Notes: a model not told the origin generated them from the letters alone. 64,000 bases of DNA from Amblyornis subalaris (GCA_018881555.1 JACAXG010000256.1:327081-391080); one strand, 5' to 3'; shown: positions 1-13,200, counted from the first letter of the stretch. A program made the numbers and translations.

Positions 1-3000
1 CTGGGCAGGTGGGATGTGCAGGTGGAGTTTAAATATCCGGTTAGTTGTTTTATTTTTTAATGTTATACTTACCATCCACAAGGAAAACATGGGAACTACT
101 GTTAAATGTCAACTCATTCAAACACACAGAAAAGCATAAAAAGTGCTCTTCCAGCCTGAGTGGGGGATTTAGACAGTCAGCAAGTTCTTTTCAGTTTGTT
201 TTCTAAAATTTAGCTTTGTTATTGTAATTTCAAAGCTTACTAATAAAACAAAATGCCACATGAGGCATAATTCTGTGCAGAACAAATGAAAAATCAGAGT
301 CTGTTCAAACAATTCTCATCCAGGAAAAGAAAAAACAAAAGTGAAGAAAATCAAAATGACATCAAGGAATCGGTATCAGGCTGTCTTCACCCAGCGCCAC
401 ACTTAAAATTCTAAGTTTTAATTATTGACCAATGTCAATAGCTAATGCGTAGTTAATAGAGCCATGTCTTTAATATTTACACAAATTGCAATGTAAACAT
501 ACGTCTTCAAACTATTCCATTATATGTTTCTGCAAACGGTTATGCTACCTGTGTGCATTTCATCTCTCTACACACAGATTTTATTTCACAAAACTCATCA
601 CTGTATGTTTATTTACAAAAAAATCTTTGCTGTTATGCATATATAGTATCTCTAATTCAGCAAATGTTAAATGTTTAAAGTAACATTTGTTATTTCTTCT
701 TTGGTTTGACTCTCCCACTCAGTTTTTTTTGGCGGGGGGAGAGATCCTTAAAATACATGATGATTATTTAAAAAACCCTAAATAAGTTGGAAGGAAACAG
801 AAAAATCCTGGTTTGACTGCAAGTTGTAAAAAGCACGGTAATTGTGACTTTTTCCTTTAACAGAAAGGTGTCACTTTCCTTCTGTTTGTGTGGGGATTTT
901 GATAACAAGTAATAATGAGTAATTCACATAGATTTTGGCACAAGTTATTTCAGAAATTGAAAAATTACACAGTCAGTCTTGTTGCCCTATCCCAATACTT
1001 ACTTCTGATCCTGAAGGAGGCAAAACGTTGCTGTGGTTTCTCTAGTGTGCTTTTCTTTTTCTCTTTACTTTTTCTGATTAAAAATTTATTCACCTGTTCC
1101 AAGTTCTACCAGTGAGTTACAATATCATCTGAAGTGCAGTAAATGCACTCTCCCCATCTTGCCAAAAGCTCTACAAATCTACCTTTGAGAGTTCAAATTA
1201 TGCTCCTTGGCCTTTTTGCTCTGTCTCCAAAGTAATCCCCTGACATAATTTCAAATAATAGGGAATTCATCTTGGGAATTATGCAGGTAATACCTTTGGT
1301 GGCACATGTGATAGTTTGCAAGATACTGTCAGGTTGTTATTTAATTGGAATACTGTCAATGTCATATTTTTAAATTATTCATACTTTTTGAAAACTATGG
1401 TGGGAGCTAGAAAGCAGCCAGCTGTGGAGTAGCCTTAAATTTATGTTAGTTATCACATTAAAAAAAAAAAAAAAAGACGAAAGGAAACAGCTGTTAAATG
1501 CCATTTTGCAGGCGTGAGTTATTTTCCATGGCTGAGGAAAGAGTATCTCCTGAATTGTGCTGCTTGAGGATGTTCAGTGTCAGCAAGTTTGAGGGTTTGT
1601 GGTGTTTAGGGCATATTGCATACATGGGTTGCTAACGTGTCGTGCCTGAGGACAAAAGGGGGGTAAATATGAAGACATCTAAGTTTTACACCTTTGTAAA
1701 ACTAAATTGGTGAGTTTCCTGACAAAAGCCGTTCCATCTCAGCCTTGGGTTTTGAACATAAGAGGTCTTGGATGTGTCAAAGATCTCACATTCATGTAGG
1801 TGTGGAAAAGCAGAAATCCAATTCAGTCTTACAAAGGCAGAGCATTTGGCTGGGACCTCTTACTCCTGAATGAAGGTGATGCTGCAGTGTAAAGAATCCC
1901 TGCAGGGCAGGTGGCATTTTACGGCTCCAAGGTTGTAGTGCAGGTAACCCAGAGGACAGCATTACCTCAGGAATTAACATCCCACAGCACCGGCCATCCC
2001 CGGAGCAGCACAGACTGCTGCAGGGCATTTAAGCCTTTGAAGAGAAAAAATGCACTATCCAGATGGTAAATTTTAGAGTAAACTCTGAGAGAAACGGTTA
2101 GAGTGTATTATTTTGCTCACATTTTTTTACTAGATGGACTTTGAGTATGCATTTGAATATGTGTGTGGCCAAGGGGGATGCTGAGGTTTTGGCCGCCTGT
2201 GTCTGTGGAGAGAGGAAGGGAGGGTGTGCTGCGTAGGGGTGCCTTGCAGGGGATACCGGGCACAGCCCGGAGACGGGGCTCCCAGAGTTCCTGGAGTGGC
2301 ACCAGGCTCCTACCCGGCTCAGCTGGGTGGGAAGGCCTCTGTTCCAAGCAGGAGCTGGTGCCAGACAGCCGTAAGAAAGGATTCCACGGGGCAGCCGGGG
2401 GTCAGCCGGCTCCAGGGAGAGGAGCCCGCAGCACACCCGGCTGTGTGCTGCCTGCTCTGGCGCACAGCTTGCCCCACCAGCCCATCGAGGGAAGCAGAGT
2501 CTTATCCAATGAGTAAAAAAGTGAAATTGCTTACTCGATGACAAGGCTTCTTTAATTCTAGCAAAGATCCATAACACACTGTGCAAAATACCCTGGTTCT
2601 ATTATTTTTTTAATTAGAAAAACAATAGTAAAACTTGGAAAAACTTGTAATAGCAAATATGTTCTCTATTGAGGACATACTGAGAAAATAACTTTAATGA
2701 CAGAAATTACCAAGGCTAAACCTTATTTCTGGTGCTTCATTTCTGCTTCGCAGTGGGTGCAGACGAGGCCCACACAGTAGTGCCTCAAGTACGATGTGCT
2801 CCTGGCAGTGTTCACCTGCTCTGTGACCCTGCGTGTTGTCGTGATCCCATCAGGTGTGTGTTGAGACAGACATGCTCGTGATGTTTGAAGGTGGTCACCT
2901 GAGGAGCAGAGTCATGTTCAGGTGTTCATTGTCCTGTGGGTCTGAAGCCTCCTCTTGGCTTCTGTTATTACTGCAAGAGGAAAACCTGGTGCAAGAAGGA

Positions 3001-3195
3001 GACTTCAGTGGGTGTCTGTCTTCTTTCATTTTTGCTATTATTTCTGCAATGCTGGCTGCCATGCTGGAGGTGGGGTAGTACAAGTGACAAATGTGTAATT
3101 AAAAAATACAACAGTTTCTTCTAGGTGTAATGATGGCTCGGACTATTAAATCAGTGAATTGACTGAAGTTCTTACTATTTCTTTCTATATTGCAG
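1..3195. other. Intronic DNA upstream of the first visible exon
   Basis: Mostly AT-rich sequence with stop codons in all frames. It contains a short A run near 1460-1475 and a GC-richer patch at about 2160-2500 in which open frames on both strands overlap by chance. I see no splice-bounded coding segment, RNA gene or repeat family here. The missing N-terminal ZCCHC7 exon is not in this stretch. Confidence 0.6.
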
Positions 3196-3234
3196 AGATC
3201 CCCTTAAACCCAATAAATATGTCAGATTTGAGAG
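3196..3234 (+). CDS. ZCCHC7: ZCCHC7 probable coding exon (39 nt, phase 1-1)
   Basis: A 39-nt segment sits between a strong acceptor (pyrimidine-rich run ending ttgcag) and a donor gtaaaa. Read with two bases completing a codon, it encodes IPLNPINMSDLR and leaves one G. That G joins the GA at the start of the exon at 41956 to give Gly, so the junction reads SDLRGEIDVDW. Human ZCCHC7, as I recall it, has an ILLNL...S...GE...W pattern just before the WSISDKDIE segment, so the I-x-L-N, S and GE positions line up. Both ends are phase 1, so skipping the exon would keep the frame. It lies in the N-terminal region before the knuckles. The call is weaker than the other exons because the peptide is short and poorly conserved; the alternative is a chance pseudo-exon. 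Confidence 0.6.
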
Positions 3235-4683
3235 GTAAAAGTACTGTGCTGCTCTTTACAGAAAGAAAGAATAGTGCTAAAATGATGTTCTTTCAGCGTT
3301 AGCATAACTGTGAGGTCAAAGCAGATATACACTGTACAAAACTCCGAAATCTTAGAAAATAATTTTTTGGTGATTATTTGGTATTATTGGGATTGAGCAC
3401 AGATTTTGGAAGCTGAAGTTCTTATTTACAATCAGTTTCATGTCTTCCCCATGGCAGCTTTCCTTTAATTTAAAAAAACAAAAAGGAAAAAAATTAGAGT
3501 TCTCTTTTTAAGTAACTCTCAAATTTTGCTAGTAGTTGCTTCTATTTGAGGTTACTCAAAGTTATGTTCTATTCTGTTCCATCACTAATGTGTCACCGAA
3601 TGCTGTGCTGTTATTTTCAATGTTAATTTCCTGATTTGAGGGAGAAACCAATTTTAAACACATTAAATGCCAAGGAAATTAGGGTAGATGCACAATTTAA
3701 TTTATTCAGTATTTCAATACTTGCAGATGTATTGAAGACTGGAAAGTAATTGCTTATCATTTTAAGGGAATTTTTTGTTTTCTTGAATATGTGGGCTTAC
3801 ATCATCTGAATTTTTAACTTTATAGCATTTCAATGCTTTTTCAATAATTCTGGCTAACTTCTGTTTCCTTTAAAAGAAATTAATCTTTACTATAGATAGT
3901 GAGTTGAAGGATCAAATATTTGGATGTTAAGCAGGGCAGTTTTGATACTGAATACTTACCTTAATAATGTTACATTAGTTTTAAAGAATGTATCACAATA
4001 TATCATTGGAAATTATTCCTAAAGAACTTTAAAATAAAAGTTACTGCATAGTATACTTTGTTTCAAACTCAGATATTTTTCAGGACTTGGTTCTAAAAAC
4101 TGCCTGGGTGCGATGGAAATTGACACATCTTCCATGGCTGAGGCCTGTGATGTTGTTGTGCAGGTTAATAGTTTTTAAACCCTGGGGGAAAACAAACAAA
4201 CAAACAAAACCCACAAAAACAAGTAGCACTAAAGAAAAAAAAAGTACTTAGAACAATAAGACCCAGTGTTAAAATTGCCCAGGCATTTAATTAATAATTT
4301 GAACAGTGTGCAGTGAACACACATTGCAAACAGCAGGAAGGTTTTGGTTCAGCAAAACACTCACACATGCCTGACCTCCAGTGCTGAGTTGTGTCCTCTG
4401 GTTGGGGGTTACAGCTCCCCTGGCTGCACCTGCCTGCAGGGTGTGAGTGGGGCGTGTCACTGCAGCAGGAAACACCTCAGTTCACTGTGGGACGAGCAGC
4501 ATGGCTGTGGGGCAGTTTTTAAGAAAGAGAATATTTGCTCTACATTTCACCCTCCTGCAGCCCTACGGCCCCACCAGTGTCTTGGCACTGCCATACCCCC
4601 AGGCAATGGGACCTCCAGGTGTTCCATGTGATGACCTGTGATGACCACGTGGGTAGGCACAGGCCTTGAGAGATTTTAATTTT
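3235..4683. other. Intron, no feature besides a small microsatellite
   Basis: AT-rich intronic sequence after the probable 39-nt exon. Apart from the caaa tract at 4190-4210 and a slightly GC-richer patch at 4360-4640, nothing recognisable is seen. Confidence 0.6.
4190..4210. repeat. (CAAA)n microsatellite
   Basis: About five tandem copies of caaa lie in an otherwise A-rich intronic stretch. Simple repeat with no coding meaning. Confidence 0.8.
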
Positions 4684-4930
4684 TCATAGAATCACCAAGT
4701 CATAGACTGGTTTGGATCAGAAGGGATTTTAAAGCCTATCCCATTCCATCCCCTGGGATACGCAGGGACACCTTCCACTATCCCAGGTTGCTCCAAGCCC
4801 CATCTGACCTGGCCTTGGACACTTCCAGGGATGGGGCAGCCACAGCTTCTCTGGGTACCCTGTGCCAGGGCCTCCCCACCCTCACAAGGAAAAATTTCTT
4901 CCCACTGTTCCATCCAACCCAGCCCTCTGG
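4684..4930 (-). mobile_element. CR1 LINE 3' fragment, minus strand
   Basis: Read on the + strand this is the reverse complement of an avian CR1 3' end: it starts with agaatcaccaagtcatagac and a tttggatcagaagggatttt-like segment, then cacttccagggatggggcag and the caggaagaattt-like part. It is a 5'-truncated copy holding only the non-coding and extreme 3' region, as usual for CR1. Positions 4772-4855 are an exact reverse complement of 5628-5711 in the neighbouring CR1 copy, so the two belong to the same or a closely related subfamily. Confidence 0.88.
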
Positions 4931-5475
4931 CTTGTTCTCCTGTTTTAAATTGTAATATATTGTTCATTTAAAGCTTTGTGGGAGGAGTCTAGTTAAATAT
5001 TCTAACAACCCCAAACAACTCTTCCCACCCAGGTGGTGCCAAGGCACTCTGGGATTGTCTAGCACTGGCTATCAGAAGCTGTTCCACACCAGGCAACACT
5101 ACAATCTGGGGCAGTGTGCTTCCTTTTTCACATTTGCTGAATTGTGAATAAAGCCCAGAATGCAGTATGCTACAGATAATGTTTGTTTTCTTCTGACTGC
5201 TTGATATATTTAATACAGAGTGGTATTAGTGAAATCAGGACCTGTATTGTAATGTTTCTCTTTTTTTCTCGAATCATTTCTCTGTCAGGTGGACATATAC
5301 TGCTTTAACTCCTTAAGACACATAAGCAGAGTTCTTTGCAAAATTTGGACAGAACCTTTTCACCTGGCCAGGGAAGAGCTACTTTCCTCACTTACAAAAA
5401 ATCATACGTTTATCAGCTTTTCAGCAACTGTTGAAAGATATGTAAATATTGTGCTCCTTTGCGTTAGTATGTAAA

Positions 5476-5793
5476 GGGGCTCCAGAAGAGCTGGAGAGGT
5501 GCTTTGGACAAGGGCCTGAAGTGGCAGGACAAAGGGGAATGGCTTCCCACTGATGGGAAGCTGGGTTAGATGAGATATCGGGAAGGAATTCTTCCCTGTG
5601 GGGCTGGTGAGACCCTGGCACAGGTTGCCCAGAGAAGCTGTGGCTGCCCCATCCCTGGAAGTGTCCAAGGCCAGGTCAGATGGGGCTTGGAGCAACCTGG
5701 GATAGTGGAAGATGTCCCTGCCCATGGCAAGGGGTGGGACTGGATCAGCTTTGAGGTCCCTCCCTACCCAAAGCAGTGTGTGGTTCTGTGGCT
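5476..5793 (+). mobile_element. CR1 LINE 3' fragment, plus strand
   Basis: The copy begins near ggggctccagaagagctgg, passes through the typical avian CR1 stretch (caggttgcccagagaagctg, then ccatccctggaagtgtccaa) and ends in a decayed form of the CR1 terminal signal near ggttctgtggctg. It is 5'-truncated and non-coding; the open frames crossing it are CR1-derived. It lies about 550 bp from an opposite-facing copy at 4684-4930 and could pair with it. Confidence 0.88.
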
Positions 5794-8700
5794 GTTGTGG
5801 CTGGAGCTCATGGCAGGAGGCAGCCTGGCCCTGCCCGCGCTGCGGCAGCGACAGCAGCGCACGCTCTGGGCAGGTGTGGGTGAGTGCAGCAATGACACCA
5901 TCGTCACCAGGCTGGGAAATACAGTGGACCAGGTGTGAAGCATAGGACTTTCAGAATTTATGATTGTTAAAAAGCTGCTGCAGTGTATATAACGATGTAA
6001 AATGACTGGGTTTTTTAAAAACCAACACTGGTTTAGTAAACTACGAGTCCAGATACACCATGCTAAAGTAACCATTCAACTTCTTGTTCTTATAGGAACA
6101 ATTGTTTAGCAAATAGAATAACATATGATAATAACACAGTTTATTGAATTCTTAGAGGAAAAAAGGAGAAATTAGTCTTAATAATCTTAATATTTCACAC
6201 ACGTGGTTTGGGTGCAGAGGACGGGAGAGGGGTGCAAAAAGGCATGGGAGCTTAGGGCTTTAATAATTGACAGTCTTCCAGATGTCTACTGTCAGTTTGT
6301 GTTCATCATGACGTAAAAAAAAAGGTAGATATGCATAGTTTATCAATGCCATGCACAAGACTATATGAATCTCGTTTTAAAATTAAGATGAAAGATTCCC
6401 ATTTCTGGCACCTTCATATAACAAAATATTTTAGAGTGTCGCTGTCAAGGGTAGGAGCTGAACTCTGTATTTCATCTGTTCAGACAAGCGCTGCTTTTAC
6501 TACAGCAGTGTTTACACAAGTAAATGTATTTATCAGTGAAACCCTGAGTTGGAACGTCGGTGCCAGTGTTTCAGTGGTGAGCTGAGGTGTGGAGAAGTTG
6601 GGTGGTGGGGCCCAACAGGTCTGAGAGAGCTGAAAAACCGAGTGGCATAAAAATCACATGGATTCTTCCCAAAGATATTTCAGGTTTTATGGGGGTCTTG
6701 CCTCTTACATCATCATGGAGGAAATATAAGAGGTTTTTCATGCTGTGCCTTGATCTCAGTGTATCTGGACATGCAACTTAGACAAGCACGAAGCAGATAG
6801 GAGCAACCTGTGTAAATCTTTATTGGCATTTTTATAGGAAAGAGGTGGAGCTTTTTTTTTTTCCCTGTCACTGTTAATGGTGTATTCCTAAAATATGATG
6901 GATTTATGAATATGTTGAACATGTCTTTCCTTTTTTTGTCTTATTTCTGTACTCCTCACTTGCAGGCGCGATGGCTGAACAATGAGCCGTGTGGTGTGAC
7001 AGGTAAATTTCACAATTTACCTGCTGTAATGGTGTGCTCTGTGCTGCCATTCAATCATCTCGGAATTTTACTTGCCTGATTAGTTGAGTGCAGCAGATTT
7101 TCAATTTAAATGTAACTTCATCTGCTTGATTAAAAATGTAACAGAACATTATCTGTTGCAAATAAATTTCAGAGGAAAAGATGATTTTGCCTGTTTAAAA
7201 ATAACATCTGTTTATATTGGCTGGGAGCAGATGATTAATACCTCTCTAATTTCGAGGTTTACCAGTCCAGCTCACCTGTCTCTTTGCATGGATAGCTGAA
7301 ATTGATGGCTGTCGGGTATAAACATTTACCTGTTGATGTTTATTTGATGGATTTCTTTTTTAAGGATAATATAGAATCCCATCATTGGGCATTCATTTAT
7401 TTGCTGCTCATCAAGATGATTGACAGTTTTGCCAGCAACATAGAAAAAGGCTTTCCTCCTTGGCACGCACCGGAGAAATTCACTCCTGAGCGATAAGTGC
7501 CTTGCCGAAGAGAACAGATTTCCCAGATTTTCCACTTCCAGTGTTTATTTTGATCATGCTGAGGGGAGGCTTGTGGCTGGTGCGTGGTGGGATGAGGCGG
7601 GTGGCGGGTGTCAGACAAACAGCCGGGCAATCCCGCGGCTGCTCCGCGTGAACTGATGGCTTGTTTAAGCCGCAGAGCAAAACCAGGGAAGCTCCCTCTG
7701 GCTGGAACAGTGGTAGTCCCAGCAGCGTTCCAGGCCAGTGGAGGGGTCTGCAGGGGCACTGGCTGGTTGCTGGGTGCAGACCCCAACAGATGAGGACCCG
7801 TGGGGAGCTGGCACCCCTGAGCTACTCCATCCTGCTGTACAGGAGCACCACAGCTGCTGATTCCTGGCCACCGTCAGCCAGTCCACAGAGGACATTAGCC
7901 GGTCCCGGCTGCCATCAACCATCAGCCAGGCCGAGCCATCATCCCGGCCACCAGCCACCACTCTGCCCGCTGCTCTGTGCCCACTCTTCAGTGAGCCCAT
8001 GGGGGTGCCACTACCGTGCACCGCGCCAGCCCCGCTTACCCCAGGGCTGCCCCAAAGCCTCGTGCTCATGCTGGCTGGGAGCAAGCGTGGGACTTGCCAG
8101 CTGCACCCCAAAGGGTGGGAAAAATCACAGCTCACTGTAAATGTGATGGATGAGCAGGGTGGAAAACAGGGGCCAGGGTGGCACTGCCCATGCTGGGGAG
8201 CTGTTCTGCAGCCTGTTGCAGAGGTGTGCCGAGCCCTGCGCAGGGTTGTGTCCCCGTGTTTCTACTGGTTTCTGCAGATTTGCTTTTTTTAATCCAGAAA
8301 TGAGATGTTATAGAAAGATCTACAGTCTCTTCATCTCACTACTCTCCTAAAGCTATGAAAAAATAATAATTTCTGTGAGAGATCAAGCTGTATTTAAGTT
8401 CAATTCATACTAATGTAGCTGAGGAAAATGCTATAAAATTTTTGCCTTGTCTTTAACTGAACCCAAACTGTGCACACCTGGGTCACACTGGTGTGGAATC
8501 CACGGGACAGGGCCTGCAGCTCCCAGTTCTCAGCCACTTTGCCATGGCTTGATTCCAAACCATGTTTGCTGTGCAGCTTACAGCAAAGGCTGCTGCTGAA
8601 GACAGTGAATACAGCAGTGATCCACGCTTTCCTCATGTTCACGCCTGGTTTTTGTCCCAGGCTAAGCCGTAATGCGGTTTTTTTCCCATTTATTCTTTCT

Positions 8701-10061
8701 GAGTCTGGGTATTCCCAGCCTTTCAAGACCCCATTACATTGTTCCCACAGTATAAAGTGACAACAGCTTGGCAAAGGAACTAAAACTTTGGTGTCAGTGT
8801 CTGTGTGTGGCTGGCGATGCCCTCCCCACGTAATTCTCTATGTCAAGTGGAGCCTCTGGTCCTTCCTCACAAACTGGATGCAATACACAGCTTACCTGTG
8901 TGGTTATTCTTTTCTTCTACTGCCATAACACCTTGGAAAACTCACCTCATAAGTTCATTTCTTTTCCGGTGGTTTTAAGTCGTCAAATACACATACAAAA
9001 ATCAGTCTATTACCAGCTTGACTCTCCTGTCGTTGAAGTTGGCATCAAAAACAATTCTCCCTTCTCAGCTGTGGCATCTGCCTCAAACACACCTCACTTT
9101 CAGACAAATATAATGCAGGATTAGAAAAGCAGCCCTTGGTGTTCAGCTTTTCCTTTGGCATGTTTTCGGGAATTTTTGGTGTATTTAATTACACTTGTGA
9201 ATTTGTTTATTCTTATACTATTATATAATTCCCTAAATATATAGGTTTGTTAACATATAGCCTTGATACCGCCAGAGGCTTCCGTGTTTGTCAGCTCAAG
9301 ACATGAATGTCTCTTACTGGGCACCTCTGTGAACATAGCAAATCACGTTCAAACAGTTTGGAAAAAAAACCCTTTCCTTTTGAATTGCCATTTGTTTTGT
9401 ATTGTTTTGCTCTCTGTATTGTAAATACAGAAGAGTTCTATGTGCCGGGCATGTAAATAAACCTGTTAGGTTTGGGGCTTTTTAGTATAGTCTATTTCTC
9501 TTTATTATATATGAGTGAAAGGGTTATTGTATTTTCAGATCTAGAAGCTCAAGACTAATCCAGGCTGCGTGGAAAACAAGGGGGTGTACTTCAGAGGATT
9601 TGCTGGAGTTGCGCTATTGTTGGTCTCAAAACATGGCTTCAATGGGCCTAGATGACCTCATCTTTCGCTGCCCGCTAATCCACCACCTCCATTTTCACCA
9701 TGTCTCAGAAAAGTTTATTTAAGGAGACTTGCAGTTGAATAATAGCTGACGCTTTGCATAAGTCATAAAGTCAGAGTTGAACAAGTATATCTGTGTTGTA
9801 CATTGTGTACTGAACACTGAAGGAAAAAACTTCAGAATTTGCCATTGGACTAGGTTTTTATAAGAATGCTTCAATTTTACACAGTGACATTAAAACATAA
9901 AGCAGCCTCATGCAGTCCATAATTACTTCTTCAGTTTAGTATCCGTGGTTCAGTTATCGGCTTTTGAAATGCGTTTACTTCCTTTTTCAGTCAATGCTAG
10001 GAAAAAAACAGTAACTGTCTTTGAGTGGGAATCTCATTCCTTGTGTGCTTATGTCTCTGCG
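5794..10061. other. Intron; GC-rich patch at 7.56-8.28 kb
   Basis: No exon, RNA gene or assigned repeat is seen. Two parts stand out. About 6960-7300 is AT-rich with homeodomain-type TTGATTAA/TAAT cores and a perfect small hairpin at 7000-7023. About 7560-8280 is GC-rich, and long open frames on both strands there are a by-product of low stop-codon density. An AATAAA within 9440-9470 lies in 3'UTR-like sequence, but no coding sequence precedes it. Confidence 0.5.
7000..7023. repeat. Perfect 10-bp stem hairpin
   Basis: The arms caggtaaatt and aatttacctg are exact reverse complements separated by a 4-nt tcac loop. The element is too short to be a microRNA precursor. It may be chance in AT-rich DNA or a palindromic protein-binding site. 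Confidence 0.7.
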
Positions 10062-10212
10062 CCATCCCTCAAAGTGTTAAAGGCCAGGTTGGATGAGGCT
10101 TGAGGCAATTTGATCTGGTGGAAGGTGTCCCTGCCTGTGGCAGGGAGGTTGGATCAGATAGACTTTAAGGTCCCTTCCAACCCTGACCATTCCATGATTC
10201 CATGTTTCTGTG
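10062..10212 (+). mobile_element. CR1 LINE 3' fragment, plus strand
   Basis: The sequence has the CR1 3' order: ccatccctcaaagtgttaaa, ggccaggttggatgaggctt, ggtggaaggtgtccctgcct, aaggtcccttccaaccctga, and then the terminal ccattccatgattcc signal near 10190-10202. It is a short, 5'-truncated, non-coding copy. Confidence 0.9.
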
Positions 10213-13200
10213 ATCCCTGGATCTGCCGTTCCTGTTGGAGCCCTCCTGACCCGTGTCACAGCTGTGATTGGACATGAACAGGTCATTCTTCAGGTGTGGA
10301 TTTTGTTATTGCAGCTGCATTCAGCAGCTGAAGTTGTCTGTGGCTGCTGCGAAATGCCATCCGTCTCTAAGGATAATTGGAAAATATTATTTTACCACCC
10401 ATTTTATTTGGAAGTCTCAGCCTCTTTGTGCTACAAAGAAGAAGTGCTCTGCAGAGATCCTCACTTTTGATTTTTTCAAGAAGCTGGAATCTAGCTATGT
10501 GCTACATAAAGCTGCCAATACGAGCTAACAATAAAAGAAAAAAAAAGGCAAAACGGACCTGCAGAAGTATTTTTATGGTCCTACCCCAATTATTGTTAGG
10601 GTAGCTAGTAGGCAAGAGGTGTGTGGGACGCACAGTTATTTGACTGGTCACAGAGCCATAAAATAGGACAGGGAGGTTAAAAATCTGGCGTTCACCAAAT
10701 AAACAGTTAGAGTCAAAAGTTCATCCCCCCGTCTTAGTAGCACCACCAGCTTCTGTAGCCATTGCACTGGGAGTTGGACCATGACATATCAGTGTTTTCA
10801 TTCTGCTGGGAGGGGTCTCTGTGGCTGTGCCTTGTGCCTGGTTTGGCTCCATCCCAAGCCTCTCAGGAAATTCCAGACTCACGTTACTGCTGACACCCGT
10901 TTCCCTACCTCTGTTTCCTTCTCTCACTTTTTTAATGCCCTTCTTATCCTGCCTTTGACTGCAGCTAGAGGATCAGATCCAGCAGGCCAAGACGATGGTT
11001 TGGTCGTGTTGCACAGAGCCCATCCACAGGCGAGCAGGTGAAAACAGTGCCTTAAATCCTGTGTGGCACTGAGTTCTGTCACCTGCCTGTCCTGCTGCAG
11101 AAAGGCTGTGAGAGATGGGCCAGGCAGGAATAGGAGCTGGCAGCCCAGCCGGACGCAGCCCTGTTCCAGGTTGTGCCCATGCCGTCCGCTCCAAGTCCCA
11201 GCGGTCCCATCAGCGGGTGAGAGAGGCTCTTTGCTGCTTGTGACTCTGCTTAGCTCCCCGTTCCCAGAGCCCAGCAGCCGTGTTCACAGTCTGGGAATGC
11301 CTCCGTTGCCTTGCTGGAAGAGGATTTGCAGCATTGGTCCCCCATGTGGTGCGCAGCTCTGTGTGTTACTGCCAGGGGCATTCACTGGGCACAGGCACAG
11401 CACCCAGAACATCCTCTATCTGGGGAGGACGGAGGCAGCTACCTGGGAACAAAGCATGATAAAAGTCTGGCAGCAGCAAAATTGCACTTTCTGTGAAGAA
11501 ACACTGAGTTCCTTGATGTCTCAGAGAAAAATTAAAAAGCCTCAAACTTGAGATGAATTTGTTAACTCTCACATTCAAATCGTCTCCTTGAAGACGCAAC
11601 GATGCCAGGTCTTTCAAACCCTGTTCCCAAAGCTGTGATGACAGGAATTTATACACTGATTCTATACCCTGAATTACAGTGTAGAGAGCAAGGGGAACAC
11701 CATAACACAATTCTTGGCTGCATAACTCAGTTCTAGTAGGCCTTGTTAAAATGTCACTTACCAAGTGTTTTTCCATTTGTTTGGTTTGTGGTGCCATTTT
11801 TTTTAATTCGCATAGGTAGTATTACAGCAAATATTTATGTAGTTTGAATTTTTTTAGGTGAACGTGGTTACCTGACCATCCAAACTAGGAAGGGCTGTAC
11901 TGCAGTAATGGGTAGCTGTAGATTGCTGTGCATACCCTTTTGTTGTTTTGCAGTTGGGATCTGGCAAGGGCATGTTTTCCTTTTGCAGTTTGCCTTATAC
12001 ACTCCTGTTTTTACCGATACTAATGCTTATTGTCAACTAGAGAAGTGATTGCAGCTTTAACATCTGTTTGGAAGCAGTTTTACTTACCTTTTTTCTAACA
12101 ATTTTACTTCTAAAAATAACATTATTAGAATTTTACAATCCCTTGCTCATCAAGCAGCGTGTGATCCCCTACATATATGTTATATTCAGAATTGCTGATT
12201 TTTACTGCTTAAGCTTCGTTTGCTCAGTCAGTGTGAAACTGTTCTGGAACTTTATGGAGTTTGGTAAACATGGTGGTTCTTCAGACAAAATTATGTTTTT
12301 TCTGCTGTTGGTCAGAAAGTTTCAGCGTTACAACCTGCTACCTCAAAAACCTGCCCGGGAGACATCAACAGGGCTTTGTGGCTACACAGATTTTATTAGT
12401 TTCCATGTTATTTATAGGAGATCAGGAAAACTCATTCATCCATTGCATAAAAAGCTGTTTCTGAAGCTCCAGCTTCCCCTGTGTTGAGTGACCATGACAA
12501 AGATTTTTTTTTTTTTTCCTTTTCACACAATAGTGCTGCGCTCAGCCCTCGTGCCGGCTGGTCCACAACAACAGACCACTGTCCCTCGGGAAGGCGGTGG
12601 CCAGCCAGGATGCGGCCAGGCAGGCAATGCTGGTGCTGGTGGACACTTGGCTGCCCCTTGCCATCCTTAGGGTGCCTGGTGCAGCCAATACTCTCCCCAG
12701 ATGGGTGGGGAAGGAGCAGTGGGGAAACCCTGCATCTTTGTTCGGTGCCCATCAGAGCAGCCACCTCCTCTGTACTTGTTGCTGCAGTGTGCTAGGTGCA
12801 TGTGAGAGCCCAGGGAAGGTAAAAAGGAGGTAGATGAGGAACTCACCCTATCTGAGCCTGACATTTCCAGGGGAATGGATACCCAGGACAAAGAGCATAT
12901 GATGTGTTTAATAGCTACAGGAAATGGATTTTCAAAAACTTTTTATCCAAAGCAGTGGAATTCTTCTGCACAGCACAAATGATGTTATGAAAATGTAAAG
13001 TTCATTAGCAAGCCGTGTATTTTTTTATCCACTTGAATGTAATTTAGAGATTATATACTGTAATAGGATTTATAACATTAGGTTGTTTAATCTTTATGGT
13101 GTTGCATACATGTTAAGCACAGCTGGCAGAACCCAGCGCTTGCCTGCAATGTGAGGGTGCCCCAACAAGCAACACATGCTGATCTGCAGAACTTTTGTTT

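Noticed and set aside
2098..2586. 162-codon minus-strand open frame with overlapping + frames
   Set aside because: It lies in a short GC-rich patch where both strands are open by low stop density; no family resemblance or splice logic.
7661..8140. Overlapping 159- and 156-codon open frames on opposite strands
   Set aside because: Mutually overlapping frames in GC-rich intron; neither has domain-like content.
9430..9480. AATAAA in 3'UTR-like sequence as a gene end
   Set aside because: No coding exon precedes it on the + strand and AATAAA is common in AT-rich introns.
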